Below, piece by piece: positions 7,942-15,901 of a stretch of 64,000 nucleotides of DNA (position 1 is its first letter; each line of letters begins with the position of its first letter). The notes below the pieces were generated by a model. That model was given only the letters and a program-made list of their open reading frames with translations, made no database searches and was not told where the DNA came from. Position numbers and translations under genes: made by a program. The stretch is from Actinomadura sp. DC4. Its GTDB lineage: Bacteria; Actinomycetota; Actinomycetes; Streptosporangiales; Streptosporangiaceae. Location of the stretch: assembly GCF_030406325.1 (NCBI RefSeq), contig NZ_JAUEQY010000004.1, positions 310,001 to 374,000 on the forward strand. The letters run 5' to 3'.

Positions 7942-8472
7942 ATGACCGCCAACGGAAACGACCTGCCACGGGACGCGGCCGCGCAGGCGCGTGAGGACGT
8001 CGCGAGCGGCACCGAGACGCTGTCGGGCAAGGCCGACGACGTCAAGGAGCGCGCGAAGGCCAAGGCGGCCCAGACCAAGGAGGCCGTGGCCGGGCAGACC
8101 GACCAGGCCGTGAAGGCCGCGCAGGACAAGGTCACGCAGGCCAAGGACAAGGTCACCGACCTGGCCTCCCGCGCGCGGGAGAGCGACGCGTCCGCCGCCG
8201 CCTCGAACCCGGCGGTCCGGACCGGGGCCGCCGCCACCGGGGTGGCCGCCGTCCTCGTCGCATGGATGCTCCGCCGCCGGGCCCGCCGGAACTCCAACCC
8301 CTGGCACGCCGCCGCGCGTACGGCCAAGTCCCAGATCAAGAGCACCCGCCGTCAGGCGAAGTCGGGCCTGAAGTCGGCGCGTAAGCAGTCGCGTGCCCAG
8401 GCCGCGGCCCAGATCGCCGCGGCGAAGGCCAAGGCGAGCAAGGCCAGGTCCAAGGCGAAGTCCTGGGGCTGA
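7942..8472 (+). CDS. Lys/Ala-rich membrane-anchored coiled-coil protein, DUF3618-like
   Basis: A 176-residue protein in three parts: an amphipathic Ala/Lys/Asp/Gln helix region (about 1-85, with ADDVKERAKAKAAQTKEAV), one hydrophobic span near 95-112 (GAAATGVAAVLVAWM) and a strongly basic tail ending in repeated KA/KS motifs. The first part resembles DUF3618 and apolipoprotein-like helices that lie on membranes or polymer granules; the tail resembles histone H1-like DNA-binding tails. ATG at 7942 is chosen since AGGAG lies six bases before it; the TTG just upstream is less well placed. Function is not known: membrane stabilisation under stress or nucleoid-membrane contact are both possible. 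Confidence 0.7.
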   Translation: MTANGNDLPRDAAAQAREDVASGTETLSGKADDVKERAKAKAAQTKEAVAGQTDQAVKAAQDKVTQAKDKVTDLASRARESDASAAASNPAVRTGAAATGVAAVLVAWMLRRRARRNSNPWHAAARTAKSQIKSTRRQAKSGLKSARKQSRAQAAAQIAAAKAKASKARSKAKSWG

Positions 8473-8515
8473 TCGGCCTCCGTGACGCCACGGAACGACC
8501 CCAGCGAACGAGAAC

Positions 8516-8548
8516 AGGCCCGTCCCGCCGACTCGGCGAGACGGGCCT
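8516..8548. terminator. Bidirectional terminator hairpin
   Basis: AGGCCCGTC pairs with GACGGGCCT, with an inner CGCCG/CGGCG stem. It lies between two convergent genes, 44 bases after the Lys/Ala-rich gene, and has no strong T-run, as is usual in actinobacteria. Confidence 0.7.
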
Positions 8549-8655
8549 CGTCCGTGCCGGCCCGCCCCGACCGGAGGACAGCGCCTCCACGGGCGACCGG
8601 CCCTGCTGTTAGGGCCCGGCTCTCCACGGCGGACGCCGATCGCACACGGACGGGG

Positions 8656-9813
8656 TCAGGCGGGGAGGAAGTCGTCCAGGGCGGCGGTGACCAGGTCGGG
8701 CGTCTCCAGGCTCTGCATGTGCGGGGCGCCGGGAAGCTCCCGGTAACGCGCGCCCGGGATGCGGGTGGCGATCTCGGACATGATCGCCGGCGTGGTCGAG
8801 GCGTCCTGGTCGCCGGCGAGGACGAGTACCGGCAGGTCCAGCCGGGCGAGGCCGTCCTGCACGTCGAAATTGCGGAACGCCCGCCACGCTCCGGACCAGT
8901 CCGCCGTATCCCCCCGCAGCACGCACTCGCGGGCGTAGCGGACTCCCCAGCCGTTCGAAGCCAGTGCCGCCGGCGTGAACCAGCGGGTCAGTGACGGCAC
9001 CACCTGGGCGGCCATGCCCTCCTCCTCGGCGGCCACGGCCCGGCCCTCGAACCCGTCGGACGGACGGTCCGTCGTCGCCAGCAGTGACAGCGAGGCGAAC
9101 CGCTCCGGGGCGCCGACCGCCGCGGCCTGCGCGATGCCGCCGCCGTACGACAGGCCCACCACGTGCGCCTGTTCCAGGCCGAGCGCGTCGAGTACGCCCA
9201 GCAGGTCGGCGCCGGTGTCGGTCATCGCCGCGGGGACGGGCGCGCCGGCCGCCGAGCCGTGGCCGCGGACGTCGTACGCGAACACACGTCGTCCCGCCGC
9301 CAGGCCCGGCAGGACCAGGTCCCACATCCGCCGGTCGAGGCCGAGGGCGTGGATCAGGACCACGGCGGGCCCGCTGTCGCCGTACCCCGCGACAGTCGTC
9401 GAGTGGTCACGGAGGTCGACCCGCTGCGTGGCGGCCGGCCTCGGCACGCCCGCGCCGGCGAGCACCTCGTCGACCACCGTCAGGGCGTTGAGCGCCCGGG
9501 GGAAACCCGCGTACCCCGCGACGTGCTCGCACAGGGCCCGCAGCTCCGACGGCGCGACGCCCGCCCGCAGCGCGGCCTTCGCGTGCACGGTCAGCTGGGG
9601 TTCGGCGCCGCCGAGGGCGGACAGCATGGCGACCGTGGCGACCTCGCGCGTCGCGCGGGCGAGGTCGCTCTCGGCGAGTGTTCCGCCGAAGCCTCCCTCG
9701 ACCACGGCGTCGTACATCCCCGGCGAACGCAGGCGTACCTCGCGCAGGGCCTCTTCGGGCGGCGAGCCGATCAGCGCCTCGAACTCGCGCCGGCCACGTT
9801 CATGACGGTCCAT
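8656..9813 (-). CDS. Fused carboxymuconolactone decarboxylase-like and alpha/beta hydrolase protein
   Basis: A 385-residue two-domain protein. Residues 1-125 form an AhpD/carboxymuconolactone decarboxylase-like all-alpha domain, with the family block ELRALCEHVAGYAGFPRALN near 90-110. Residues 130-385 form an alpha/beta hydrolase like 3-oxoadipate enol-lactonase, with nucleophile S222 in GLSYGGG, acid D337 in GDQDAST and H365 in PGAPHMQ. Together they would convert 4-carboxymuconolactone to 3-oxoadipate in protocatechuate breakdown. Known PcaL fusions carry the hydrolase first; here the order is reversed. GGAGGG precedes the ATG. No other pca gene is nearby, so the real substrate may differ. 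Confidence 0.85.
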   Translation of the reverse strand: MDRHERGRREFEALIGSPPEEALREVRLRSPGMYDAVVEGGFGGTLAESDLARATREVATVAMLSALGGAEPQLTVHAKAALRAGVAPSELRALCEHVAGYAGFPRALNALTVVDEVLAGAGVPRPAATQRVDLRDHSTTVAGYGDSGPAVVLIHALGLDRRMWDLVLPGLAAGRRVFAYDVRGHGSAAGAPVPAAMTDTGADLLGVLDALGLEQAHVVGLSYGGGIAQAAAVGAPERFASLSLLATTDRPSDGFEGRAVAAEEEGMAAQVVPSLTRWFTPAALASNGWGVRYARECVLRGDTADWSGAWRAFRNFDVQDGLARLDLPVLVLAGDQDASTTPAIMSEIATRIPGARYRELPGAPHMQSLETPDLVTAALDDFLPA

Positions 9814-9970
9814 GCCGTTTTCCCTCCAGAAAGCGATGCCGGACCGGGCGTCCCGGAGGAGAGGACGAGGGAGCGGCGCCCCAGAGCGCGCCTCCGGAGC
9901 TCCGCTCCAAGATCATTATCTGCGGCTCGTCTCCGGGGTGTCAACGCGCGTTGGCCCGCGCCCCGGTACG

Positions 9971-10792
9971 TCAGCGGACCGTGATGTGGTCCGCGGGAGC
10001 CTTCTTGTCCTTGGTCCAGCCGCTGTGCCCGTCACTGACCCGCCAGTGCCGCCCGGCGTAACGCACCTCGTGCAGGCCGTACGGCTGCGCGTGCGCGACG
10101 AGCCAGGCCGCCATCGTCCAGCCGGCGCGGGTGCTGGGCGCGGTCAGGTCGCCTGCGTCGGTGCGCTTGAGCGTCGTACGGAGCTCGGCCAGCGCCCCGC
10201 GCGGGTCTGAGTGCTTCTTGCGCTTGTTCGGCGGATACCAGCAGCGTACGGAGGCGACCGTACGGCCCGTGAACGCCTCGGCGAGCGTCTTGGCGTCCTG
10301 TTCGTGCTGGGCGTACGCACTGCCGTCCGCGCTGTGCTGGACCTTCTGCGCGGCCTCGTGCACCGGCAGGCCGGTGTAGTCCTTCACCTTGACGAGCGCG
10401 CCGAAGAATCGGGTGGTGGCGTACACCGGGTCCTTGAGCTTCTCGGCCGAGCCCCAGCCCTGCGAGGGCCGCTGCTGGAACAGGCCGACCGAGTCGCGGT
10501 CGCCGCTCTCCAGGTTGCGCAGGTGCGACTCCTGCAGCGCGGTGGCGTACGCGATGACCGTGGCGCGTTCGGGCAGCTTGCGGCGGAGCGCGACCGCGGC
10601 GATGGTCGAGGCGTTGGCGGCCTGGTCGAGGTCGAGCGGCATCACGTCGGTGCCCGAGCGCGCCTCGCAGCTGGTGCCGTGGAGGTAGGGACGGAAATGG
10701 AGATAGAGCGCGACGGCGCCACCCGCGATGACCAGCGCGGTGACCAACGCGACCGCGGCGAGCCGCAGCCGCCCTCCATCCTTACGACTCAC
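9971..10792 (-). CDS. Membrane-anchored lysozyme-like protein
   Basis: A 273-residue protein starting at GTG 10792 (SRKDGGRLRLAAV), with a short basic cytosolic start, one membrane span at about 9-32 and an extracellular lysozyme/transglycosylase-like domain. The core reads AYATALQESHLRNLESGDRDSV and then GLFQQRPSQGWG, the pattern of actinobacterial lysozyme-like proteins; the Glu of QES is the likely catalytic acid. A C-terminal segment of about 90 residues resembles a small binding domain. The role is probably limited peptidoglycan cleavage at the cell surface. It lies downstream of the amidase gene, another cell-wall enzyme, with a terminator between. The start lacks a clear ribosome site. 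Such proteins are sometimes mis-annotated as heavy metal transporters. Confidence 0.7.
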   Translation of the reverse strand: MSRKDGGRLRLAAVALVTALVIAGGAVALYLHFRPYLHGTSCEARSGTDVMPLDLDQAANASTIAAVALRRKLPERATVIAYATALQESHLRNLESGDRDSVGLFQQRPSQGWGSAEKLKDPVYATTRFFGALVKVKDYTGLPVHEAAQKVQHSADGSAYAQHEQDAKTLAEAFTGRTVASVRCWYPPNKRKKHSDPRGALAELRTTLKRTDAGDLTAPSTRAGWTMAAWLVAHAQPYGLHEVRYAGRHWRVSDGHSGWTKDKKAPADHITVR

Positions 10793-10890
10793 GCGAACGA
10801 CCGTACCGGCTCGGCGCGTCCGATGCGCAGCCGCCGAGGTCCGCGCGCCGCTCGCGCGGGGAGGCGGGGGGTCCCCCTCGGGGAGCGGGG

Positions 10891-10910
10891 GGTGAGGGGG
10901 ACCCCTCACC
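10891..10910 (-). terminator. Hairpin after the amidase gene
   Basis: GGTGAGGGG and CCCCTCACC form a near-perfect inverted repeat about 30 bases beyond the amidase stop codon. The surroundings are very G/C-rich, so strength is uncertain. Confidence 0.45.
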
Positions 10911-10940
10911 TCTGGCGGGGGCCGGTGGGCTACGCCGGCG

Positions 10941-11711
10941 TCAGGGGTGCTCGTGGGCGCCGACGGCGGGACCGTGGTCGCCGCTGCGGCCGGGGCCGGG
11001 AAGGTCGGTCCGGACGTACGGGGTCGCGCGCTCGGCGGTGAGCGATGATCCGAGCGCGGTCGCGACGTCGTTGCGGAGCTGGGGCAGCTTCGCGTAGAGG
11101 GCGTCGCCGGGGCACTGGGTCGAGACGTAGTCGCGGTGGCCGACGATCGAGGCGTGCGGGTCGAGGCCGTAGTCGTCACAGAGCCAGGCGAGGGTCTTGA
11201 CCAGCGCGTTCCACAGGGCCGTCGGCGGCAGGACGCTCGTGTACGTGCCCTCGTTCTCGATGCCGAGGGTGTGGCCGTTGTTGTTGGCGGTCTGGGCGCC
11301 CATGACGTTGGCGCCCTTGCCGATGGCCTCCAGCGAGCGGTTGCGGCCCTCCATCACGTAGCCGCCGCGGCTGATGGTGAGCTGCTGGCCGGTGTCGGAC
11401 CAGCCGTTGGTGTCCATGTGCAGGTCCTGGCAGTCACGCGACAGCTGGAAGGCGTGGCTCAGGGAGTAGTCGGTGGAGTTGGGGAAGGCCATGTGGTGCA
11501 CGACGAGATGGTCGGGCGCCGCGATGATCTCCGCCGTGGCCGTGGGAGGCCGGGCGCCCCACTCGGCCCGGGTGTAGACGTGCGGTGCGGAGGCGGCGCG
11601 CACCGGGCGTGAGCGGGTGAGATCGGCCGCTCCGATCAAGGCGGCACCACCCGCGACGGCGGCCGCGCGCGCCATGAAGGCACGGCGGTCGAAGGAGGAC
11701 ATGTCGGGCAT
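10941..11711 (-). CDS. Exported N-acetylmuramoyl-L-alanine amidase (PGRP family)
   Basis: A 256-residue peptidoglycan-recognition-type amidase that splits the bond between muramic acid and the stem peptide. It begins with a Tat signal: FDRRAFMARAAAVAGG with the arginine pair at 9-10, then a hydrophobic stretch and likely cleavage around 40. The enzyme domain starts at the typical TRAEWGARPP. Zinc ligands are visible as H72/H73 in VVHHMAF, H192 in GHRDY and C200 in QCPGD. ATG at 11711 has AGGGAG nine bases upstream. The gene is divergent from dapE, across about 210 bases of unusually AT-rich DNA that probably holds both promoters. Confidence 0.92.
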   Translation of the reverse strand: MPDMSSFDRRAFMARAAAVAGGAALIGAADLTRSRPVRAASAPHVYTRAEWGARPPTATAEIIAAPDHLVVHHMAFPNSTDYSLSHAFQLSRDCQDLHMDTNGWSDTGQQLTISRGGYVMEGRNRSLEAIGKGANVMGAQTANNNGHTLGIENEGTYTSVLPPTALWNALVKTLAWLCDDYGLDPHASIVGHRDYVSTQCPGDALYAKLPQLRNDVATALGSSLTAERATPYVRTDLPGPGRSGDHGPAVGAHEHP

Positions 11712-11923
11712 GGCGGGGGACTCCCTGCGCTTGAGCTGTTTCCGCTCCCGACTAGGTAAATATCCTACGCAGTAACTTAGAGAAAGGTGGAAAAGTCTCC
11801 TAACAAAGCACCTTCCTGTTGGCACTTGGCGCAGTCAGTACAGGTCAGTGGTGTGGTCAAATGGCCATCCCCATAAGGGCGACTGGCCGGATGCGGGCAC
11901 GGATCGGCGTAGGCTGAGGGCTC

Positions 11924-12985
11924 ATGCGCCTTGATCTGACCCAGGACGTCGCGACCCTGACCCGGGCGATCGTCGACATCGAATCCGTGAGCGGAAACGA
12001 GAAGGCCCTCGCCGACGCGATCGAGGAGGCGCTGCGCGCGCTGCCCCACCTGACCGTCGAGCGCGACGGCGACACGGTGATCGCACGGACGTCGCAGGAC
12101 CGGAGCGAGCGCGTCGTGATCGCCGGCCACATCGACACGGTCCCGGTCAACGACAACCTCCCCTCGCGGGTCGAGGGCGACCGGCTGTACGGCTGCGGCA
12201 CCGGTGACATGAAGGCCGGCGTCGCCGTCCAGCTCAAGCTCGCCACGCTCCCGGAGACCAACCGCGACGTCACGTACTTCTTCTACGAGTGCGAGGAGAT
12301 CGAGGAGTCGCGCAACGGGCTCAAGCGCATCGGTGAGACCCGGCCCGAGCTGCTCGAAGCCGACTTCGCGATCCTCATGGAGCCCTCGGGCGGCATCGTC
12401 GAGGGCGGCTGCCAGGGCACGATCCGGGTGGAGATCAGAGTGCCCGGCGAGCGGGCGCACAGCGCGCGGTCCTGGATGGGCTCGAACGCCATCCACAACG
12501 CCGGGGCGGTGCTCGACATCCTGCGCGCGTACGAGCCGCGGCGGCCCGTCGTGGACGGCCTGGAGTTCCACGAGGGCCTCAACGCGGTCTTCATCAGCGG
12601 TGGTGTGGCCGGCAACGTCATCCCGGACGAGTGCGTCGTGACCCTCAACCACCGGTTCGCGCCGGACCGGTCGATGGAGGACGCGGAGAAGCACCTGCGC
12701 GAGGTCTTCGACGGCTACGAGGTGACCGTGACCGACGGTGCCCCCGGGGCCCGGCCCGGCCTCACGCACCCGGCCGCCGCGGCTTTCGTGGCGGCGGTCG
12801 GCGGGGTGGCCGCCGCGCGGGCCAAGCTGGGCTGGACCGACGTCGCGCGGTTCTCCGCGCTCGGCATCCCCGCGGTCAACTTCGGGCCGGGCGAGCCGAG
12901 CCTGGCGCACACCCGCGAGGAGTACGTCGAGATCCCGAGGATCTACGCGGGCGAGGAGCGCATGCGCGCCTGGCTCACGGAGTGA
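11924..12985 (+). CDS. dapE: Succinyl-diaminopimelate desuccinylase
   Basis: A 353-residue M20-family metallohydrolase that removes succinate from N-succinyl-L,L-diaminopimelate, giving the cell-wall and lysine precursor. Dinuclear zinc motifs are present: H69 and D71 in AGHIDTVP, bridging D95 in GTGDMKAG, the general base in YECEEIEE near 125, and GLTHPAAAAF-type substrate loops in the C-terminal lobe. Length fits the family. TGAGGG precedes the ATG. It is followed closely by a MerR regulator and a LOG gene, an order resembling Rv1202-Rv1205 of M. tuberculosis (from memory), and forms a pathway pair with dapC. Confidence 0.94.
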   Translation: MRLDLTQDVATLTRAIVDIESVSGNEKALADAIEEALRALPHLTVERDGDTVIARTSQDRSERVVIAGHIDTVPVNDNLPSRVEGDRLYGCGTGDMKAGVAVQLKLATLPETNRDVTYFFYECEEIEESRNGLKRIGETRPELLEADFAILMEPSGGIVEGGCQGTIRVEIRVPGERAHSARSWMGSNAIHNAGAVLDILRAYEPRRPVVDGLEFHEGLNAVFISGGVAGNVIPDECVVTLNHRFAPDRSMEDAEKHLREVFDGYEVTVTDGAPGARPGLTHPAAAAFVAAVGGVAAARAKLGWTDVARFSALGIPAVNFGPGEPSLAHTREEYVEIPRIYAGEERMRAWLTE

Positions 12986-13023
12986 TTTGACTTCGAGCGC
13001 ACTCTAAGGGCAAGAGTGGACCC

Positions 13024-13419
13024 ATGACGCAGGCAGTGACCGAGGCATTCACGATCGCGGAGGCGGCCGAGCGTACGGGCGTCTCCACGCACACCCTCCG
13101 CTACTACGAGCGCATCGGCGCGCTGCGCGAGCCTCCCGGACGCGCGCCCAGCGGCCACCGCCGCTACACCGAACGCGACCTGGACTGGATCGGCATCCTG
13201 ACCCGCCTGCGCTCCACGGGCATGCCGATCGCCACCCTGCTCCGCTACGCCGAGCTGGCCAGGGAGGGCACCACGTCCGCCGGCGAGCGCAAGGCGCTCC
13301 TGCTGAAGCACCGCGCCGAGGTGGCGGCCCGCGTCGAGCAGCTCCGCGAGGACCTCGCGGTGATCGACTACAAGATCAAGGTCTACGACGACCTCGAACG
13401 CGAGCGCCTGGGACTCTGA
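13024..13419 (+). CDS. MerR-family transcriptional regulator
   Basis: A 131-residue regulator with the MerR winged helix at 8-75 (FTIAEAAERTGVSTHTLRYYE, split by the two recognition helices) and a C-terminal coiled coil (about 80-125) for dimerisation. There are no clustered cysteines, so metal sensing is unlikely; it resembles members that respond to small organic effectors or redox stress. It starts 38 bases after dapE on the same strand. Targets are unknown; MerR proteins usually act on their own or neighbouring promoters with over-long spacers. Confidence 0.92.
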   Translation: MTQAVTEAFTIAEAAERTGVSTHTLRYYERIGALREPPGRAPSGHRRYTERDLDWIGILTRLRSTGMPIATLLRYAELAREGTTSAGERKALLLKHRAEVAARVEQLREDLAVIDYKIKVYDDLERERLGL

Positions 13420-13524
13420 GTCTCCGGCGGGCGGGCGGGGCGGTGACCGTTCGTCCACCGGCGGATGGCGTACACATGGCGCGTTCGGGAGCGGAGGCAA
13501 ACCGGTTGCGCCGCTGGTTACGGT

Positions 13525-14337
13525 ATGGGCATGCAATCTGATCAGACAAAGCGTAGGAGGCGGCAGGGCCCGGTCACGCTTCGCGGCAAGGCGATCCCCT
13601 CGACCACGACCGATCAGCGGCTCCTCGACTCCCGTGGGCCGTCGGACTGGGTGCACACCGACCCCTGGCGTGTGCTGCGCATCCAGGCGGAGTTCGTCGA
13701 AGGGTTCGGGCTGCTGGCCGACCTGCCACACGCGGTGAGCATCTTCGGCTCCGCGCGTACCAAGCGGGACAACGAGGAGTACGCCCTGGCCGAGCGGATC
13801 GGCGCGTCGCTGACCGAGGCCGGATACACCGTGATCACGGGCGGCGGCCCGGGGATCATGGAGGCGGCGAACCGCGGGGCGGTCGACGCCGGAGGCGTCT
13901 CCGTCGGGCTCGGCATCGAGCTGCCCTTCGAGCAGAGCCTGAACGACTATGTCGACGTCGGCATCGAGTTCCGCTACTTCTTCGTCCGCAAGACCATGTT
14001 CGTGAAGTACTCCCAGGCCTTCGTCGTACTGCCGGGCGGTTTCGGCACCCTCGACGAGCTGTTCGAGGCGATCACGCTCGTCCAGACGAAGAAGATCACC
14101 AGGTTCCCGATCGTGCTGGTCGGCACCGAGTTCTGGGGCGGCCTGCTCGACTGGGTCAAGAACCAGATGCTGCCCGCCGGCAAGATCTCCAAGGAGGACC
14201 TCGACCTCGTCCACCTCACCGACGACCCGAACGAGGTCGTGGAGATCGTCAAGCGCGCTCACGAGACGCACGAACGTCTCCTGGAGGAGCACGCGGCCCA
14301 GCAGGAACTCGCCCGCGAGGGAGGGAACGGCTCCTGA
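13525..14337 (+). CDS. LOG-family protein (lysine-decarboxylase-like Rossmann fold)
   Basis: A 270-residue LOG protein. The family signatures are clear: ITGGGPGIMEAANRGA near 110 and VLPGGFGTLDELFE near 170, which bind the phosphoribosyl group. Family members release free cytokinin bases from nucleotide 5-prime-monophosphates or act on AMP-like nucleotides; the physiological substrate in actinobacteria is uncertain. The N-terminal 50 residues are basic (TKRRRRQG) and extend beyond the minimal domain. Start choice between ATG 13525 and 13531 is uncertain because neither has a strong ribosome site. Its stop overlaps the start of a second LOG gene. Confidence 0.88.
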   Translation: MGMQSDQTKRRRRQGPVTLRGKAIPSTTTDQRLLDSRGPSDWVHTDPWRVLRIQAEFVEGFGLLADLPHAVSIFGSARTKRDNEEYALAERIGASLTEAGYTVITGGGPGIMEAANRGAVDAGGVSVGLGIELPFEQSLNDYVDVGIEFRYFFVRKTMFVKYSQAFVVLPGGFGTLDELFEAITLVQTKKITRFPIVLVGTEFWGGLLDWVKNQMLPAGKISKEDLDLVHLTDDPNEVVEIVKRAHETHERLLEEHAAQQELAREGGNGS

Positions 14338-14918
14338 TGCGCATCTGCGTCTTCTGTTCCTCCAGCGGCCGGATCGACCGACGCTACCTCGACCTCGCCG
14401 AGGAGGCCGGCACCGAGCTCGCCCGCCGCGGGCACACTCTCGTCAGCGGCGGCGCCACCGTCTCGTGCATGGGCGCCGTCGCACGCGCCGCACGCGAGGG
14501 CGGCGCGCAGACCGTCGGGGTCATCCCCAGGGCACTGGTCGACATCGAGATCGCGGACGACGACGCCGAACTGATCGTCACCGACGACATGCGCTCGCGC
14601 AAAGCCGAGATGGATCGCCGGTCCGACGCGTTCCTCGTGCTGCCGGGCGGCCTCGGCACGCTGGAAGAACTCTTCGAGATCTGGACCTCACGCGTCCTCG
14701 GCATGCACGAGAAGCCGATCGCGATCCTCGACCCGTACGGCCTGTACGAGCCCTTGGGCGGCCTGATGAAGCACCTCCTGGAGGAGGGCTTCGCCCGGCC
14801 GCACATCTTCGACGCGGTCGGCTGGACCGGCTCGGTCACGGAGGCCTTCGACCACCTGGAGCGGTCCCCGGTCCGCATGGAGCCTACGCCGGAGGACTAC
14901 CTCGAGTCCGAGCCCTAA
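14337..14918 (+). CDS. Second LOG-family protein
   Basis: A 193-residue compact LOG protein whose ATG overlaps the previous stop by one base (TGATG), so translation is coupled. It contains the Rossmann start ICVFCSSSG, SGGATVSCMGAVARAA near 40 (a variant of the usual GGG-x-GLMG loop), RSRKAEMDRRSDAF and VLPGGLGTLEELFE near 100. Size and motifs fit cytokinin riboside phosphoribohydrolase-type enzymes such as Rv1205. Two unlike LOG genes in tandem suggest a heteromeric enzyme or distinct nucleotide substrates. Confidence 0.9.
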   Translation: MRICVFCSSSGRIDRRYLDLAEEAGTELARRGHTLVSGGATVSCMGAVARAAREGGAQTVGVIPRALVDIEIADDDAELIVTDDMRSRKAEMDRRSDAFLVLPGGLGTLEELFEIWTSRVLGMHEKPIAILDPYGLYEPLGGLMKHLLEEGFARPHIFDAVGWTGSVTEAFDHLERSPVRMEPTPEDYLESEP

Positions 14919-14975
14919 GCCCCGGGTACAGGGCCCGGTGGGTGCGCGGGAGGGCTGTTCCGGTGGGCTTTTGCC

Positions 14976-15000
14976 CGGCCGCGTGTTCTGGACGCGGCCG
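14976..15000. terminator. Terminator hairpin between convergent genes
   Basis: CGGCCGCGT pairs perfectly with ACGCGGCCG around a 7-base loop, 58 bases after the LOG pair and ahead of the convergent FolP-like gene. The rest of the 335-base gap to 15253 is GC-rich and shows no gene. Confidence 0.6.
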
Positions 15001-15253
15001 GCCGGACCCGCGGGGCTGCTGCGGGTCTGAGTGCCAAGGCGAGTGGCGCCCGGCGGACGCGGGGGCCGGCGGAGCCGGGCGCTACGGCCGTGGCGGGCCG
15101 TTCAGGCGGGGTTTGAGGTGACGGTGTCGCGGACGGTGTGGAGGATGGGGGCGCGGGATCGGTTGTGACGGCCGGTTCTGGTGTGTTTCGTCCGTCCGCG
15201 CGTTCTGGGCGGGGTCGGTGAGGGTCGCTGTGGGTCACGGGCCTGCGGCGGGC

Positions 15254-15784
15254 TCAGGCGAGGCCGCGGCGTGCGACGGCAGGGGTGCGGGAGCCGTTGA
15301 TCGAAGCGACCATGTCGAGTACCTGGCGGGTGCCGTGGACGTCGTGGGTGCGGAAGACGCGGGCACCGAGCCAGGCGTGTACCGCCATGACCGCCTGTTC
15401 CGGCTCGTCGGTCAGAGCCGCCAGGCCCGCGTCGGCGAGGCGTGCGGTCCCGACGAGGTCGGCGGAGGCGACGAGGAGGCCGTCCGGTCGTACGCCCGTC
15501 GCCCGCTCGGGCGACGAGCACGCCAGCGCCGCGCCGGTGGAGGCGGCGACCTCGGCGAACGCGTCGCCCACGATGAGGTCCGCCCCCGCCCGTACACAGG
15601 CCCCGGCCTGTGCGGCGGTGTCCGGTTCGACGGCGATCGGCGTTCCCGGGTGCCCGGCGCGGACCCGGAGCACCGTCGCCGGGTCGGATGCGACGAGTGC
15701 GATGTCGGCGCCGTCGTCCACCCCGTCCGCCATGATGGCGAACGCGCCGGGGCCGAACGTGCGGGTGGCCAGACGCAGCTCCAT
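15254..15784 (-). CDS. Strongly reduced dihydropteroate-synthase-like (FolP2-like) protein
   Basis: A 176-residue protein whose start (MELRLATRTFGPGAFAIMA), middle (PIAVEPDTAAQAGACVRAGADL) and end (AWLGARVFRTHDVHGTRQVLD) align with FolP, which is normally about 270-290 residues. The pterin-site motif N-x-TPDSF-x-DGG is replaced by ADGVDDGADIAL; the SVDT and NDI motifs have become VEPDT and GDA; the segments carrying DPGFGFGK and SRK are absent. Folate synthesis is therefore very unlikely. Position between LOG genes and a DivIVA-like/tagA group matches FolP2 (Rv1207) of M. tuberculosis, itself reported not to act as a synthase. The frame is intact with typical codon use, so it may be a functional remnant rather than a pseudogene. 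Confidence 0.6.
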   Translation of the reverse strand: MELRLATRTFGPGAFAIMADGVDDGADIALVASDPATVLRVRAGHPGTPIAVEPDTAAQAGACVRAGADLIVGDAFAEVAASTGAALACSSPERATGVRPDGLLVASADLVGTARLADAGLAALTDEPEQAVMAVHAWLGARVFRTHDVHGTRQVLDMVASINGSRTPAVARRGLA

Positions 15785-15901
15785 ACCGCCGATCGTGACA
15801 CACCCCCGTCCGGCGACCCCGACACCCCCTCTGACGCGCGGTCCGCGATCTCCGGTGCGCAGTTGTGGCACGATCGGAGTGGTACAGAGGGGAGCTCGAC
15901 C

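Noticed and set aside
11712-11923. AT-rich stretch between amidase and dapE as a c-di-AMP riboswitch
   Set aside because: Too short for the known structure in front of the amidase, and its conserved core sequences are not visible.
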